DNA of 64,000 nucleotides from Rhodotorula mucilaginosa. Lineage: Eukaryota; Basidiomycota; Microbotryomycetes; Sporidiobolales; Sporidiobolaceae. The notes under the pieces were generated by a model that saw only the letters and a program-made list of their open reading frames with translations, did not search any database and was not told where the DNA came from. Below are positions 1 to 11,846 of the stretch, one piece after another. Within the stretch, counting starts at the first letter, position 1, and every line of letters starts with the position of its first letter. The translations under genes and the position numbers were made by a program. The stretch covers positions 764,086 through 828,085 of the forward strand of contig CP137875.1 of NCBI GenBank assembly GCA_034406715.1, written 5' to 3'.

Positions 1-104
1 GATCACCCGCTCCTGGTCCTCGCCGACGACAGATCCGCGACGTCTTTGCGGCAGCCGGTGTCGAACTCGACGAGCAGGACGCCGCCAGCGTCTATGGCTC
101 ATGA
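1..104 (+). CDS. 3' end of an unidentified gene (partial)
   Basis: Frame 3 is open from the window edge to a TGA at 102-104. It encodes a fluent C-terminus that includes RDVFAAAGVELDEQDA. A plausible splice acceptor (gacgacag) ends at position 32 and would start the last exon at 33 in the same phase, so positions 1-32 may be intron. No family can be recognised from about 24 residues. The rest of the gene lies left of the window. Confidence 0.45.
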   Translation, partial: SPAPGPRRRQIRDVFAAAGVELDEQDAASVYGS

Positions 105-435
105 TGAACCCCTCGCCCGGGCTCGCCACTCGAATATCCATATCCTTATTCCGCTAGATCTCTTCCTGCCTGTATCTCTGTTCCAGGGTCTATGTATCTA
201 TCGCCTGGGGATGATTTTGTCAGTGTAGCGCCGACTGTACATAATTTGCCTGTTGTTGATCCTTTCGTTGACGCCACCAAGTTGAGTGATCCGGCCGAGT
301 GCAGCAGCGGCAGCCTGCCCGATCAAGCAACTTCTGCCGACGTCGCCTTACGGTCCCGCTCCAAGTACATAGCGAGTGCCTTTCCGTGGTGCTCGTGCGA
401 AACTACAGGAGTCTCTTACTTCCCTCGAGCACGAA

Positions 436-1762
436 ATGCCGTCGCCCTCCACTCCGGTCCGCGGCGCTGCTGCTGCTCGTCGCGGCCCGTCTGGCCCGCT
501 CAAGCTGTACTTGACGCTGTACAACGCCGCCGCCGCTGCCGCGTGGGGCTATGTCCTCCTCCGCGTTGCGACTCACATGGGCGGTGCGGACGGCTTGACC
601 GGGTTGAAGGAATGGGCGGGCTTGCAAGGGACGTCCGAGACGCTCCTCAAGCGTTCAAGGACCGCCGTCGACGAGTGAGTCGGCTGTGCCACCCGCCTGT
701 CGTGTCGCTGACAGCCGCTGACCCACAATCGCCCAACAGAGTCGGCCAGGTCGTCAAGTGGGTGCAAACGTCTGCGATCCTCGAAGTCGTCCATGCCGCG
801 ACCGGACTCGTGTACGTACACACACACCTGTTCGGGTTCGTATGAGCGACACGGGGAGCGCTGCTAACCCCGATGCGACTCCTCGTTCAGCCGATCCCCG
901 GTCGGGACCACCGCGGCTCAAGTCGCTTCCCGCCTCGCACTCGTCTGGGGTGTATGCGAGATCTTCCCCGAGGTGCGTCAAAGGAGCCTGTTGTTCAAGC
1001 TTGCGCTCCCTGCGCGGGCGGGTCCGCGCCACGCTTTCCTTACTGACTCGCGGACCATCCTTGTTGTCCGGCCACTCTTCGCCAGGTCCCTCATTCGCCG
1101 TTCTATGTCTCGATGGTGACGGCTTGGTGCCTCGCCGAGATCATCCGCTATAGCCACTACGTCACCGGCCTGCAAGGCTTCAAGATCAAGCCGCTCGAGT
1201 GGATCCGGTACGTCTGGGTTTCTGTTTTTTTCTTCGTTCTCGCGCGCGACCTCTTGAGCCTGAGAAAGTACTAAACCTTCCTCTTTTCTGGGCGCAGCTA
1301 CACGGCGTTCTACATCCTGTACCCTCTCGGCGCTGGTTCGGAAGCGATCTTGATGTACTTGGCGGGGCGGGTCGCCAAGGAAGATTATGGCTTCTTTGCC
1401 CAGCTCGCGATCAACTCGCTCGTGTCTGCCTGGCCGGTCGGTGAGTCTCCCACAGAGCGGGACGTCCGATGCCTCATGAAGCGAACGGGGGTTGGGAATT
1501 GATTGCTGACTCTGCCGAGATGTGCGCGACGGCAGCCCTGTTCCTCTTGATGACTTACATGCACGGCCAGCGTCGCAAGTACCTCGGCAAGGATCGCAAG
1601 TCGTCGTCGTCGTCGTCTCGGGTGGCTCCGGCGACCAGTACTCCGGAGAAGCGAGCGCCACACGACATCACGAGCCGCGTCAGCGAGACGAATGTCCTCG
1701 AGAACACGGCGACGCAGACGCCTGCGAGGAGCACGCGGAGCAGGACGCGCAAGTCGCAGTGA
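436..1762 (+). CDS. PHS1: very-long-chain (3R)-3-hydroxyacyl-CoA dehydratase
   Basis: Third enzyme of the ER fatty-acid elongation cycle; it dehydrates 3-hydroxyacyl-CoA to trans-2-enoyl-CoA for very-long-chain lipid and sphingolipid synthesis. Exons 436-674, 740-811, 891-972, 1086-1207, 1298-1440 and 1536-1762 join in phase to 294 aa. Family marks seen: an N-terminal LYLTLYNAAAAAAWG membrane segment, SPVGTTAAQVASR, a WxxxEIIRYSHY stretch and the YPLGAGSE motif. The Tyr and Glu of that motif (about Y180 and E187, seven apart) match the catalytic Tyr/Glu pair of yeast Phs1. Several hydrophobic helices fit the six-span fold. The tail after the KYLGKD motif is a Ser/Thr/Arg-rich extension of about 60 residues, ending KSQ without the classical KKxx retrieval signal. 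The ATG was chosen because it opens directly into the conserved N-terminus. Confidence 0.95.
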
Positions 1763-2180
1763 GCCGTGGCGTGTCTCTCGGTTTCAAACGGCCGCGACGA
1801 CGAGCGGCCAATGCTTTCGAGACCGCGCTACATGAAACCGACGTGGACCTTGCCCCCGCCCCTTTTTCCCATCCTGCCCGTGTTTAATGCGTTTGATTCG
1901 CCCGTGTGGACGCCAGAAGAAACAGAATCTAGATATACCCGTAGCTACGCGCGTGCTTGAACCGCGAGATCACCTGTGCCGGGGTCAAAGTGTAATGGGT
2001 GTAATTGAGAGAGGTAGTAATGCGGTGATTAGTAAAACGCCCCCTTTTCCGCAAGCTCGCCCAAGTCGGCGCTGGACAGCGGGTCGCGCAGTGCAGCAGC
2101 CACTCTGCGAGTCGGAGCGAGTCGTGTGCCCGTCCGTACACAGCTTTCCATCTCTGTCTCTCTCTACGCGCAGCCCTTTG
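1763..2180. other. intergenic, PHS1 3' side and promoter of next gene
   Basis: 418 bases between tandem genes. The part just upstream of 2181 is pyrimidine-rich (tctctgtctctctctac), as is usual before start codons in this genome. No other gene or repeat was seen. Confidence 0.6.
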
Positions 2181-5100
2181 ATGGCCCCGCGCTCCGTGCC
2201 GGCGTCTGCCGCTGTCACTGCGACCGCTTCTTCTTCGCCTTCGACCGCTGGACGCGGCGATCCGCGCTGTCCGGCGTGCTGCCACGCGTGCAGGCAGCAA
2301 GCAGCTGCGTCTACCTCGGCGCGACCGTCCCCGACCGCCGCCCTTGGCGCAGGAGGAGGAGGCAGCGTCCAACTCGCCCTCGCACCGTTCCTCCTCGACC
2401 AGCACAAGCAGCAGGCGGGTTTGCACCCGGACGACCAGGCAGGAGGAGGAGTACCGCCGCCGCCGCTCGCCCAGGTGGACGGGCTCGTCGCGGCGACTGG
2501 CGCAATGGCGATCGATCCGAGGATCAACTTGAATGCCCACCAGCAGGACAGCACGACGCCACAAGCTCCTGCTCCTGCTGCTGCTGTTGCCCCGACCCCG
2601 ACGAGAAAGTCGAGACATCACAGGCACGGGCACGGTCACCATCACCACCACCATCACCACCACCGGCATCACGGCGGTTCGAAACCGAAACGACCGCCGC
2701 CTGCACCTCCCGCAGACGGTTCGCAAGCTGCCCCGGTCCCGCCAAAGCCAGTCTTGCCCCCCGACGGGAGCGTCAAGACCTGCGAGGCGGTCGATCGTTA
2801 CGACGAACTGTGCGACGAGGTCGTCGTCGGAGGGTGGAAGGGCAAAGTCCCGAGGAGGTGGTGTCAGATACACGAAGACGAGGAGAAGCATGTCCGATCC
2901 TCGTTTTGGAGTACGTTGCAGTCAAATTGTCAGCCACGTAAACTCTTTGAGCTGACGATCTCGGATTCTGTCTCGTTGCAGACGCCGTGTCATCGCTTCC
3001 GCGACTTTCTCGGACACATCCGCTACCAGCACCAGCCGAGATCACCACGTCGACTTCGTTCACCGAGCTTGAGGCATGGGAGACGGTCGCGCGGCAACAC
3101 ATCGAACTCGCCAAGCGGGCGTACGACGCGTGGGTGTTTCACCGCGAGCACTTTTTCGCGGCCGGGGGCGATCTCGTCGATCGGTTGGAAGGCAGGGGGG
3201 AGGGACCGGACGGGACAGATTTGGCACGAGGCGCGTGGGAGGAAGTGCGCCTGAGAGGAGAGAAGGCAGAAGCGGTCTTGAAGCGTAAGTTTCCACCATC
3301 TCGCCACCAAACACTTAGTTCTCTCTCTCTCGGTCGAGGAGGCATTGGGAAGCTGACCGCACTGCCCGCCGCACACAGTCATCATTCGGAGATCCCACTT
3401 TTTGGTCTGCGATGCCGAAGACGCATTGTGGCTCTTGCATCCGCAGCGGTGTCAGCACGCGAATGGCGCCTGCGGTAGCAGCAGCAACCCTCCCCCCGGC
3501 GGCGGCTACGGTTCCAACTCGTCGCACTCGTCCTGCGCGTGCTCGCACGAACACTCGTACTGCGACCACGACTCGGATTGCGATTGCTCCGACGTCGACG
3601 ACGGCGGTTCGTCGTGCTGTTCGGCGTGCGACGACGCCGCTTCGACGACGCATTCGTCCGATTCGCAGGCTCAACGGAACCGGCACCATGCGCACCATCA
3701 TCATCATCACGGTGGCAGTGGGGGTCACAATCCCTCGCACCCGCATCACCAGCACGCGCCGCCCGAGAAGGCGCCGCACAACCCGCTCCGACCGCCCGGC
3801 TCGCCGACGTTGGCACCCGAGGGGGAAGAGCCCGATCCGCTCCTCGCGCTCGAGACGCTCCGCCGCACCGAACTGCTCGAGCTGTTGAGCTTGACGGGCA
3901 GTCATGCGTCGTTCATCCGTGAAGGACGCAAGAGCGTCGAGAGGGTGCGGATCGTCGAGTGCTTGTTTAGGAGGTTGATCTCGAGGGACGAGGAGCTCCT
4001 CGTCAAGGCCTACCGGGGCGGTCACGATCATGTGCGTTTTTCCTCTGCTGTTTGTGGTGATGGGGCTTCGACGGCTGACGGTCACGGGAAACGAACAGGT
4101 ATTGCGTTTCTTCGAGGACCCGGCTCTCGTCACGCTGCCGTCGCTCGCCCGCCTGCACCGCGCCTTGCAACGGACTTCGCCCGTCGAGCTCAAGGAAGCA
4201 ATCATGGACGCGTTTCGCGCGATCGCGTGGGAAGAGTCGGGCGCGACCGAGACTGAAGAAGGCGAAGAGGGCGTCGGGATGCAAGTCCTCGGCGGGTGGG
4301 TGTACAAGAACCAACTCGAGCGGAGCATGACGCCGCGCGAGTGGTCGCACTTGTACGACTTGTGCGCCTGTCCCGGCTGCGCGACCAGGTGCTGCATGCG
4401 GTTCGACGACCTCGCCTTGATCCGGAGGTTGACGGTCGTCCCGCACGGTCCGCACCCGCCGCCGTTCGAACTGTGGGCGTCAGAGTACGAGACGGACGCG
4501 CAAAAAGTCCTCAAGGCGCTCGATGTCGTTTGGTGTGCCGGCAAGGAGCGGGACGATGACCCGCGGCCGAAGCGGATGCGTCAACCGGGGGCGCAGCCCG
4601 GCGCCGAGCCCGTTTGGACGCAGCGAGAGGAACGCAACTGGGCCTATCTCAAGATTGTAAGCACTCCTCCGCGCCCCTCGTTTTGTGTGATGCCAGGCCA
4701 GCAGAGCGCTGACGCCCGCCCTTTCCCCCCACAACCAGTCCGCGACTCACCCGCACGCGCTCGCAATCTTGAGTTTCCTGTCCAAGTACTTTACGATGGT
4801 GCTCCGGTCGTGGCGCGAGCATGCGGTCTGGGAGACTTTGCGCTTCTTCCCTCCGCCTGCCGCCAACCTCTGGACGCACCGCATCCGGTCCGCACCGACC
4901 AAGGCCGCCCTCGTGAACGCGCACGGCTCGGCTCGATCGAACGGCGTCGGTAGCGGCGCTTCGACCCCGACCGCGAGCAAGGCGACGGCGTGGCGGGCGT
5001 TGCCGAACCCGTTCAACCTCTCGCAGCGGCCGCTGCAGATCCTCGCCGGGTTCGAGGCGCTCGACTCGCCCGAGAAGGAGCAGGACATGCCGCGGTTCTA

Positions 5101-5797
5101 TGGCACGTACGAGTTGTTGATCCTCGACGCGCCGAGCGACTCGCCGTACGTCAACGTCGAGACGTACCTCGCGCGACCGCTGTGGGCGTTTGAGAACTTT
5201 CTCGCGGCGACGATTGCGCTCGCGTGCGGGATCAAGGTCCCCGGCGCGACTGTATTCGAGGACGAAGGCGGTGCTCCGTCCTCGTCGTCGTCGCCGGACC
5301 AGATCGACATGCCGGCGCTCCTGCAGGCTGCGCTCGAGCACGGAGCGGTCGAGAGCTTTTTGCGCGGCGACCTCGTGTGGGACTTTGGCGACGTCAAGGG
5401 CGTCACGACTCCGTTCCCGGCGAGTTCGGGCAAGAAGTTTGCCGGCGTCGACTTGAGAAAAGTCGGCAAGGACGGGATCGTCGCTCCCCCGTTGCCGACT
5501 TCGGGTCCTGGAGTGAATGGCGGGTCGGCCACTGGTGGTAGTGGTGGTGGCGGCGGGAAGAAGAAGGGCGGCGCGGCGGCGGCGGCGGCGGCGAACAAGG
5601 CCGGCGCGCTGACCAGCAACGGCGTCAAGGCGAACGGTGCTGCTGCTGCTGCGTCAACGGGCGGAGGAGGAGCAGCTCCTGCGGCGGCGGCGATGGGAGG
5701 TGGGAACGGCACGGAGCGGCAGCGCAAGGAGCGCGTGTTGGACACGCTCCGGGACGACAAGCTCGCGCGCAAGCTGGCGAGGAGTTTGTTCCGGTGA
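2181..5797 (+). CDS. large His/Cys-rich protein, unknown function
   Basis: Five exons (2181-2910, 2982-3284, 3379-4031, 4099-4656, 4739-5797) join in phase to 1100 aa. I do not recognise the family. Visible features, in order: a disordered N-terminus with a near-continuous His run (codons around 2628-2675); a Cys/His block (CEAVDRYDELC then WCQIH) that could bind zinc; a helical segment EAWETVARQHIELAKRAYDAW; a second Cys/His/Asp-rich stretch around 3520-3660 with repeated CxC and CxxC; then an ordered-looking half of roughly 450 residues rich in Trp and aromatics, containing CACPGCATRCC; and a low-complexity Gly/Ala tail ending in a basic helix (KLARKLARSLFR). The ordered C-terminal half and clean splicing argue for a real gene. 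No signal peptide or membrane segment is evident. A metal-binding role is a guess from composition only. Confidence 0.8.
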
Positions 5798-6052
5798 GCA
5801 TGCAGTCGAGGGGCCGGGGAGGTTATCTTTTTGGAAGAAGTCGTATAGGAGCATAGACTAGTTGCAAGTCCCAAGAGTGCCGAATATTCCCATTCCTGTA
5901 AGAACACGAAAGGAGAGTGTCCATAGTCTCGACAAGATAAGAAAAAGGAAGTCGGCTTCCGAAGTCGCCGGAGATTCGGCCGACTCGGAACGTACTCTCG
6001 CTTCCCCCCCAAGCTTGCCGACCCAGGTTTGCTTGTACGCCGTACCTGGACC

Positions 6053-7330
6053 ATGGCTGCGCTCCCACCCCTCGCGAGCGACCGCGCGCAGCTCGTCTCG
6101 AGCGCCGTCTCGTTCCTCGTCGACCCGCAAACTGCTTCCTCGCCGCTCGCGCAGCGCATCGCCTTTCTCGAGTCGAAAGGGCTCGACCAGAACGAGATCC
6201 AGATCGCGCTCCAGCAGGCCAGCAGTGCCCGCGGAGGAGGCGCTGCTGCTCCGGTCCCTGGACCCCCAGCGCGGTACGGAGGTGGTCCCCCCACCGCCGC
6301 CTCGCCGTATGGAGGACCGCAGTCGCCGTACGGCCCCGGGTTCGAGTACCAGAGGGACTGGAGGGATTGGTTCGTCATGGCCGTCGTCGGCGGTGGAGTC
6401 GGCTGGCTCGCAGTCAAACTCGCTCAGGTATGCACGCACGCTTGCCCCCCACTGCTGCCGAGCTACCGGAAATCGCTGACGGCACGCTCTCTCTCGGAAC
6501 ACAGAAGTTCCTGGTGCCGCATTTGCAACCGCCGACCGAGACCGACCTCGAAGCGTCGCAGCGCGCGCTCGAAGCGAAATACGACGAAGCCGCGTCGCTC
6601 CTCAAGACGTTGCAAGAGTCGACCGACGCCGTCGCGACTTCGTTGGACGAGCAGCGCGCCGACATTGACAAAGAGTTGCAAGAGGTTCGCGATGCCGTTG
6701 CGGAAATGAGGGAGGGCGAGAAGAAGCGCGACGAGTGGGCCAAGAACATCGGGCGCCAGGTCGACGAGATGGCAAAGAGCCTCCCCGGCGTGAGTACCCC
6801 CTCTCTCTCTCTCACACCAGTCTTGAACTGACACTCGCAACCTCTGAAAATGATCGAAAAAGCTCCTCGACAAGCAAGCCTCTGCGCAATCGTCTTCCCT
6901 CTCCGACCTCCAAACCGAACTCCGCTCGCTGAAATCCCTCCTGATCGCTCGCCGCCCGACCCCAACCCCGACATCGACCCACACCAACAACTCGTCTTCG
7001 TCCCTTGCGCCATCATCATCGTCACCGTCGTCGTCAGCTCATGCCGGCGGAGATCTCTCTACGAGCGTCTCGTCGCCGAACCTCCCGTTCGCGATCAAGC
7101 CGCCCGGATTGCCAGCGTGGCAGCTCAAAAGCTCCTCGTCCTCGGCGGCCGCAGCGACCCCGTCTCCTTCCGGCAGTGCCACGCCGACGACGCCGGCTCC
7201 GACGACCGCGACCGACCCGAGCGCGAGTGGCGTCCTCGTCGAGAAGCCCGACGCCGCCGTCTCGGAAGGGGAAACGGCGTCGCAAGCCGGCGCGGACGCA
7301 GCCGCTACGCCGTCGGCAGCGTCTTCGTAA
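6053..7330 (+). CDS. PEX14: peroxisomal docking protein Pex14
   Basis: Peroxisomal membrane docking factor for the Pex5/Pex7 import receptors. Exons 6053-6427, 6505-6789 and 6863-7330 give 375 aa. Residues about 8-50 are the conserved Pex14 N-terminal domain (SSAVSFLVDP ... RIAFLESKGL ... EIQIALQQ), which binds receptor WxxxF/Y motifs. A Gly/Pro-rich linker follows, then one hydrophobic segment near residues 105-124 (WFVMAVVGGGVGWLAVKLA), then a long coiled coil across exon 2, then a Ser/Thr/Pro-rich disordered tail. Domain order and length match fungal Pex14. The ATG at 6053 is the first in frame and leads straight into the domain. Confidence 0.95.
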
Positions 7331-8083
7331 GCGGTTCTGTCTGTGCTAGAGTTGAATCCTGGCCACTGTAACATGTATTGTCCTTTGCATGAAAAATCCG
7401 CGAGACTCGGAAGCTTTTCCTCTTCTTCGACGATAAAGCTGTCAATCTCCGCGCTATACTCAAGCTGCCCTCGCATTGCCGGCTCATACGCGCAGCTAAG
7501 CACGCTTAGCTCTGCGCGTCAAACCTGCTAGAGCTCCAGTGCCGGCCTACTGCTCGCCTGCGACCCCCTCGTCCTGATATCCTGATAGCGACAAGCGATT
7601 TCCCATCGACCTCAACCAACGGTCGCCTCGAATCGCGTGAAACCATTCACAGAACGGAGGAACGCAGACTTGCTGTATCTAGGCTAGCAGCGCCCGGCCC
7701 TCGCTCTCGTACAGCTCACTTTCGTCGCCGCCGGCCGGAGAAGAGCTTCTCTTGAGCGACAACGGAGACTTGCAGCGGACACAAGCGGCGTATCTCTGTA
7801 AGTGGAATGCGTGGCACCACCTAGACCGGGAATACATGGCGGCACAGAGCGTGACTGAATCGTGGTTCCCCGCTGAGCAGCAGAGTCCTCCGCCGTCGCC
7901 GCCGGAAAGGACGTTTGGCAGTCGTCGCCAGCAGGAAAGGCATATATTCCTGTTCTAGCAGACTCGAGTACGTCGTTCTCCTTCTCCCGCGTGAGGCATC
8001 GCGCGTCTTTCGATTAGCCATAAATTTACGACCGATGTGGACCCTCTCGTGCGCCCAGGCGTCTCTTCCCTCTGCACCTGTTC
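7331..8083. other. intergenic region upstream of the F-box gene
   Basis: 753 bases with no ORF that looks coding. It must hold the terminator of the Pex14 gene and the promoter of the next gene. No repeat or RNA gene was recognised. Confidence 0.5.
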
Positions 8084-9637
8084 ATGCACTGCGGAATGCC
8101 ACCAGCCACTCTCGCTTCGCTCCCGGCAGAGATCCACGCGAGGATCGCTGCCATGTGCGCCTTACAAGATCAGCGTTACAAAGCCGCGATTTTCGCCGCC
8201 GATGCGCCAACGTTTCCCACGGAGGATCCGCGCCCTGCGGCGAGGTTGACGACCGTCGCGGCGCTCTCGGTCGTCTCCAAGTACTGGAACAGAGTGGTCG
8301 AGCCGTACCGCTTCTGGGTGCGTCAAATTGGCTACAGCTCACGGGTTGTTGCGCAGGCGCCTTCAAGCTGATCACGCATCCAAATTGGAAAATGATGGCC
8401 ACAGAGGCTAAAGGCGTCGCATTTGGCGTCGCGCAAGTTTCGACTCGGCTTCGATCGCAAGTTCGGACGTTACATCACCGAGCTCGACCTGAGCGATCTT
8501 TGCACGAGGCGTGGAATGGATGCGACCATTGTCCTCGCCGCCGTGCCGATGCTTCCGAATGTCCACACGATAGTCGTCCCGAGCCTAGACGACGTGGTCG
8601 AAATGGTCGCGGATGTCGAATCTGATAGCGACGACGAGTCAAACGCAGGCGAGGACGGGCCGGAAGTGGCCTTTGTCACGAATTCCTTGCTCGAACTTTT
8701 GGCGTCGGTTCCCTCGCTCGTCGCGTCCTTGTCGGACCTCAGCGAGAACGAGGACTTCTTTCGACGCCTCGCCACAAAGTCACCGCAGACCAAGCAGCTT
8801 GTGCTTTACGACTACGAACTTGCCTTTCCGGATCGCCTCGTCGGTTTCGCCCTCGATGCCCTCCGATCGTGTCCGCAACTTAGCGACCTCAAACTCGTCA
8901 TCATGGAGGAAGTCGACGACTGTGAAGCTCTACGCCAATTCGTACTTCCACCAGGATGCCGCCTACGCCACCTCTCCTTGACGACGTACAGTGGATACAC
9001 CACGGGGATGTGCAAGCTGGTCGGCAAGCTGGCGCCGGTTCTCCAATCCCTCGACCTGGATTTTCAAGCGTTCCGCCCCAGTGAGCGCACCGGACTCGCC
9101 AAAGGCGTTCAGTTCCCCCACCTCGAAACTCTGCTCGTCACCACAGGCCATCCTGCGAGCCTGGGCAAGTTGACCGCATCGCTTTCGCCCGTCCAGTTCC
9201 CCGTCCTCCGACATCTCGAACTACGAGCCCGATCCCCCGGGAACCGATTGCCACCGGCGATCGCAACCAAAGTGACTGGCGCTTTTGCTGCGCGTGATGT
9301 TCCCTTCACCGTCGTGGTCGATCGGGTGTCAACGGACGTGCGCCGCTACCGGGTCGATGACTCGCCTTTACCGGCCACGACTCGACCCGATCGTGACATC
9401 CGCCCCCTGGTACCAGAGAACATCCTCCGCGACCCGTTCTCGCAAGACGCCTCGGGTGATCTTTGGCCGCAGCACGACCACCTGGCCTTTTACAGCCGTG
9501 ACGTGCTCGAGCCGCTCCTCAACCGCATGCGCGACATGCTGCACGAGGCGGTCCAGACGAACGACTATGTCCAACTCTCGCGAGTGGCACACGCCTTACA
9601 GCGGTGCGAGCTGCTCCGGATCGAGAGGGACACGTAG
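8084..9637 (+). CDS. F-box-like protein
   Basis: Two exons, 8084-8317 and 8405-9637, 488 aa (484 if the second ATG at 8096, MPPATLASLP, is used). The N-terminus has an F-box-like layout: LASLPAEIHARIAAMC, then VAALSVVSKYWNRVVEPYRFW. The intron falls right after this, as is common. The remainder is a Leu-rich series (ITELDLSDLC, LPNVHTIVVP, CPQLSDLKLV, LQSLDLDFQAF, FPVLRHLELR) resembling irregular leucine-rich repeats, with an acidic insert near 8600-8660. By family logic it would be the substrate adaptor of an SCF ubiquitin ligase; the substrate is unknown. Such genes are often lineage-specific in basidiomycetes. Confidence 0.85.
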
Positions 9638-9893
9638 CGTAGCGCAGCTGGGGGGGGGAAGAGAGCCGCAATGAGGAAAAGAATTGGTTGAAGAGAGGTC
9701 TTCTTCTTGTCCGGAGACAGAGTCTCTTCGTTGCGAGGGCAACATGATCGACCCGCCGACTCGTAGAGCAGTCGAAGGATCCCCATCAGGGCTTTCGATC
9801 AATCAAGCGTAAAGATTGTGTCGCCCGCTTGTCAGGTTTCGACGGCGTTTTGCTCGCGCACGTTTCTACAGCGCGTTGCCATGCCGCATCTCC

Positions 9894-11415
9894 TCAAACG
9901 AGCCACCGGCGTCGCTTGACCGCTCCGCCGACCCGACTCCCTTCGCCGCCACCTTCCATCCCCCCTCCCTTTCTCATCATCATACTCCCATCTCCTCCCC
10001 CTGCCGCCGCCGACGCCTCACTCTCGAGCTGAAGCAAGTCCCCCGGACTCTTGTTGGTCCGCTGCCCGATCGTGACGACCCGAATCTTGCGCTTCGAGCC
10101 CGTCGCGGCGCCGAGTCCCCTCGCGCCATACCACTCGGATTCATAATCCACCACGTCGGCCGAGTCCTGTTGCTGCTGTGGGTGGTGGTGATGTTCCCCG
10201 ACGGCGGAAGCGCGAGTTTTTCGGATCAGGTTCCGCAACGAGGCGGCGACGAGTTGAGAGTCGTTCAGGCGCGCGCGGAGGGTCGAGAGGTGTTGCAATG
10301 CGGCGGCCGAGGGGGCTTGTTGCGTTTGAGAGATGGGAGGCGGGATCGGGGGAGGGGCGGCGGATTCGGGATAGACCTGTGCGTGCGTGCGTGCGAAGTG
10401 AGGCGGTGGTGGCAATGATCAGTTAGGGGCGACTGGCGGGAGGGGCACGAAAGGGACGACGAACCGGAGTTTGTTTCCAGCTGTGTTTGGGCGGCAAGGC
10501 CGGCAACCAATCTGCCCTGAGTGGGTCGGCTTCCTGCCTCCTCTTGCGCTCGCGTCTTCTCCGCTCGCGCTCCTGGTCCCTCGCAGCCTTTTCCCTCTCC
10601 CGTTTCGCTTCGTTCTCTTGCCTCTCGCGCCGTTTCTTCTCGAGCGCCTCTTCGCGCATTTGTCGTTTCTCCCTCTTCTTCTTCTCCTTCGCCGCTATCG
10701 CTTCGGATTGATGATGTGCTGCGAGGGGTAACCCGTCCGGACCGAGCGGGGTCACTTCTTCAAACTCGTCGTCTTCGGAATCGTCAGACAAGCCAGTGGG
10801 CAGGGGTGGCGACGCAAGTCGTGGCGGAGTTGGAGGCGGCGAGGCGAGGTCGGGGTCATCGTCGTCATCATTGAGCGGGTCGTGTTCGTCATCGGATGGG
10901 AGCAGAGGTCCGGGATCGACTGCGACGCGCGGACGTTGATACCGTAACCGGAGCGAATCGTCTGAAGAGTGCGGAAACGTTCAGCTCGCTCCTCAGTAGC
11001 TCGGAATCATTGGTGATGAGAGACAGAAGTACCCACCTCGGACCAAAGGCACTCGCGCCTCGTGCAGCAGCTCGTCGACTCCTCCGACTCCGAGGTCCTC
11101 GCATCCTTTCAGGACGTCGACGATGGTCGGGACATGCCTTCGAGCATGTTCCGCCAACTGGTGCGCGTAGAGCAATAGCGAACCAAAGACTGCGTGCGTG
11201 CGTGCATCGTCAGTCTCCAAAGCCTAGGAAGAGAGAGAGAGAGGAGAACTGACAACTCGCGAGGGCTCCTTCGAGTTCGTCGAGCGCGTCCGGGTCTGCT
11301 TCGTCGAACCCGGCGCGGGTCAAGCCAGCTGCGACGGCCTTGTGCAACACGAGAGCCGGGATCGATCCTGGCAGGTCGGGTCGAGGTCCCGCGTTCGTCG
11401 TTGGCGACACCACCA

Positions 11416-11447
<32 letters not shown>

Positions 11448-11572
11448 GGGGAGCGGAAGCGGTACGCGTCTTCGAGTTCGCTGTTGTACTCGGACAACGG
11501 AGTGCAGACGAGTGGGTCAACCGGTGTCCCGTACAGCAATGCTTCGAAATTGTTCAGCGGGTCGTAATCCAT
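9894..11572 (-). CDS. TAF8: TFIID subunit TAF8
   Basis: Component of general transcription factor TFIID; the histone fold pairs with Taf10. Exons (5'->3') 11254-11572, 11037-11189, 10465-10961 and 9894-10376 join in phase to 483 aa. The bromodomain-associated histone fold spans exons 1-2 (LVLHKAVAAGLTRAGFDEAD ... FGSLLLYAHQLAEHARR). A charged coiled segment follows in exon 3. The short TAF8 C-terminal motif WLPALPPKHSWKQTPVYP is formed exactly across the exon 3/4 junction, which supports both splice sites. A basic tail (KRRRWLV) may be a nuclear signal. The start is the ATG giving MDYDPLNNFEALL, preceded by purine repeats that look untranslated. Confidence 0.9.
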
Positions 11573-11846
11573 CGCGTTCAAAGTGGAAAGAGAGCGAGAG
11601 AGAGAGGAGATCGGAAGAGCGGGGGCCGGGGCGGTGCACAAGTCATTCTGCAGCTGAGCGATCGAGGCTGTAAAGGTCTATCGAGTCGTGCAGCCACACT
11701 CATGGGTTATAGCTCTCTCTCTCTGTCTTCTCCTAGGACAACGGAAGAAACGATTCCGATCCTCGGTTTCTCAAATTAAAACCATCTTCGCAGAAACCAA
11801 CTCCCTCCTTCCCCTCGCGTGCGCACCCCGCGCCCTGGGGGCATGT

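Noticed and set aside
3315-4544. 409-aa minus-strand ORF
   Set aside because: Antisense of the His/Cys-rich gene, whose own exons join in phase over the same stretch.
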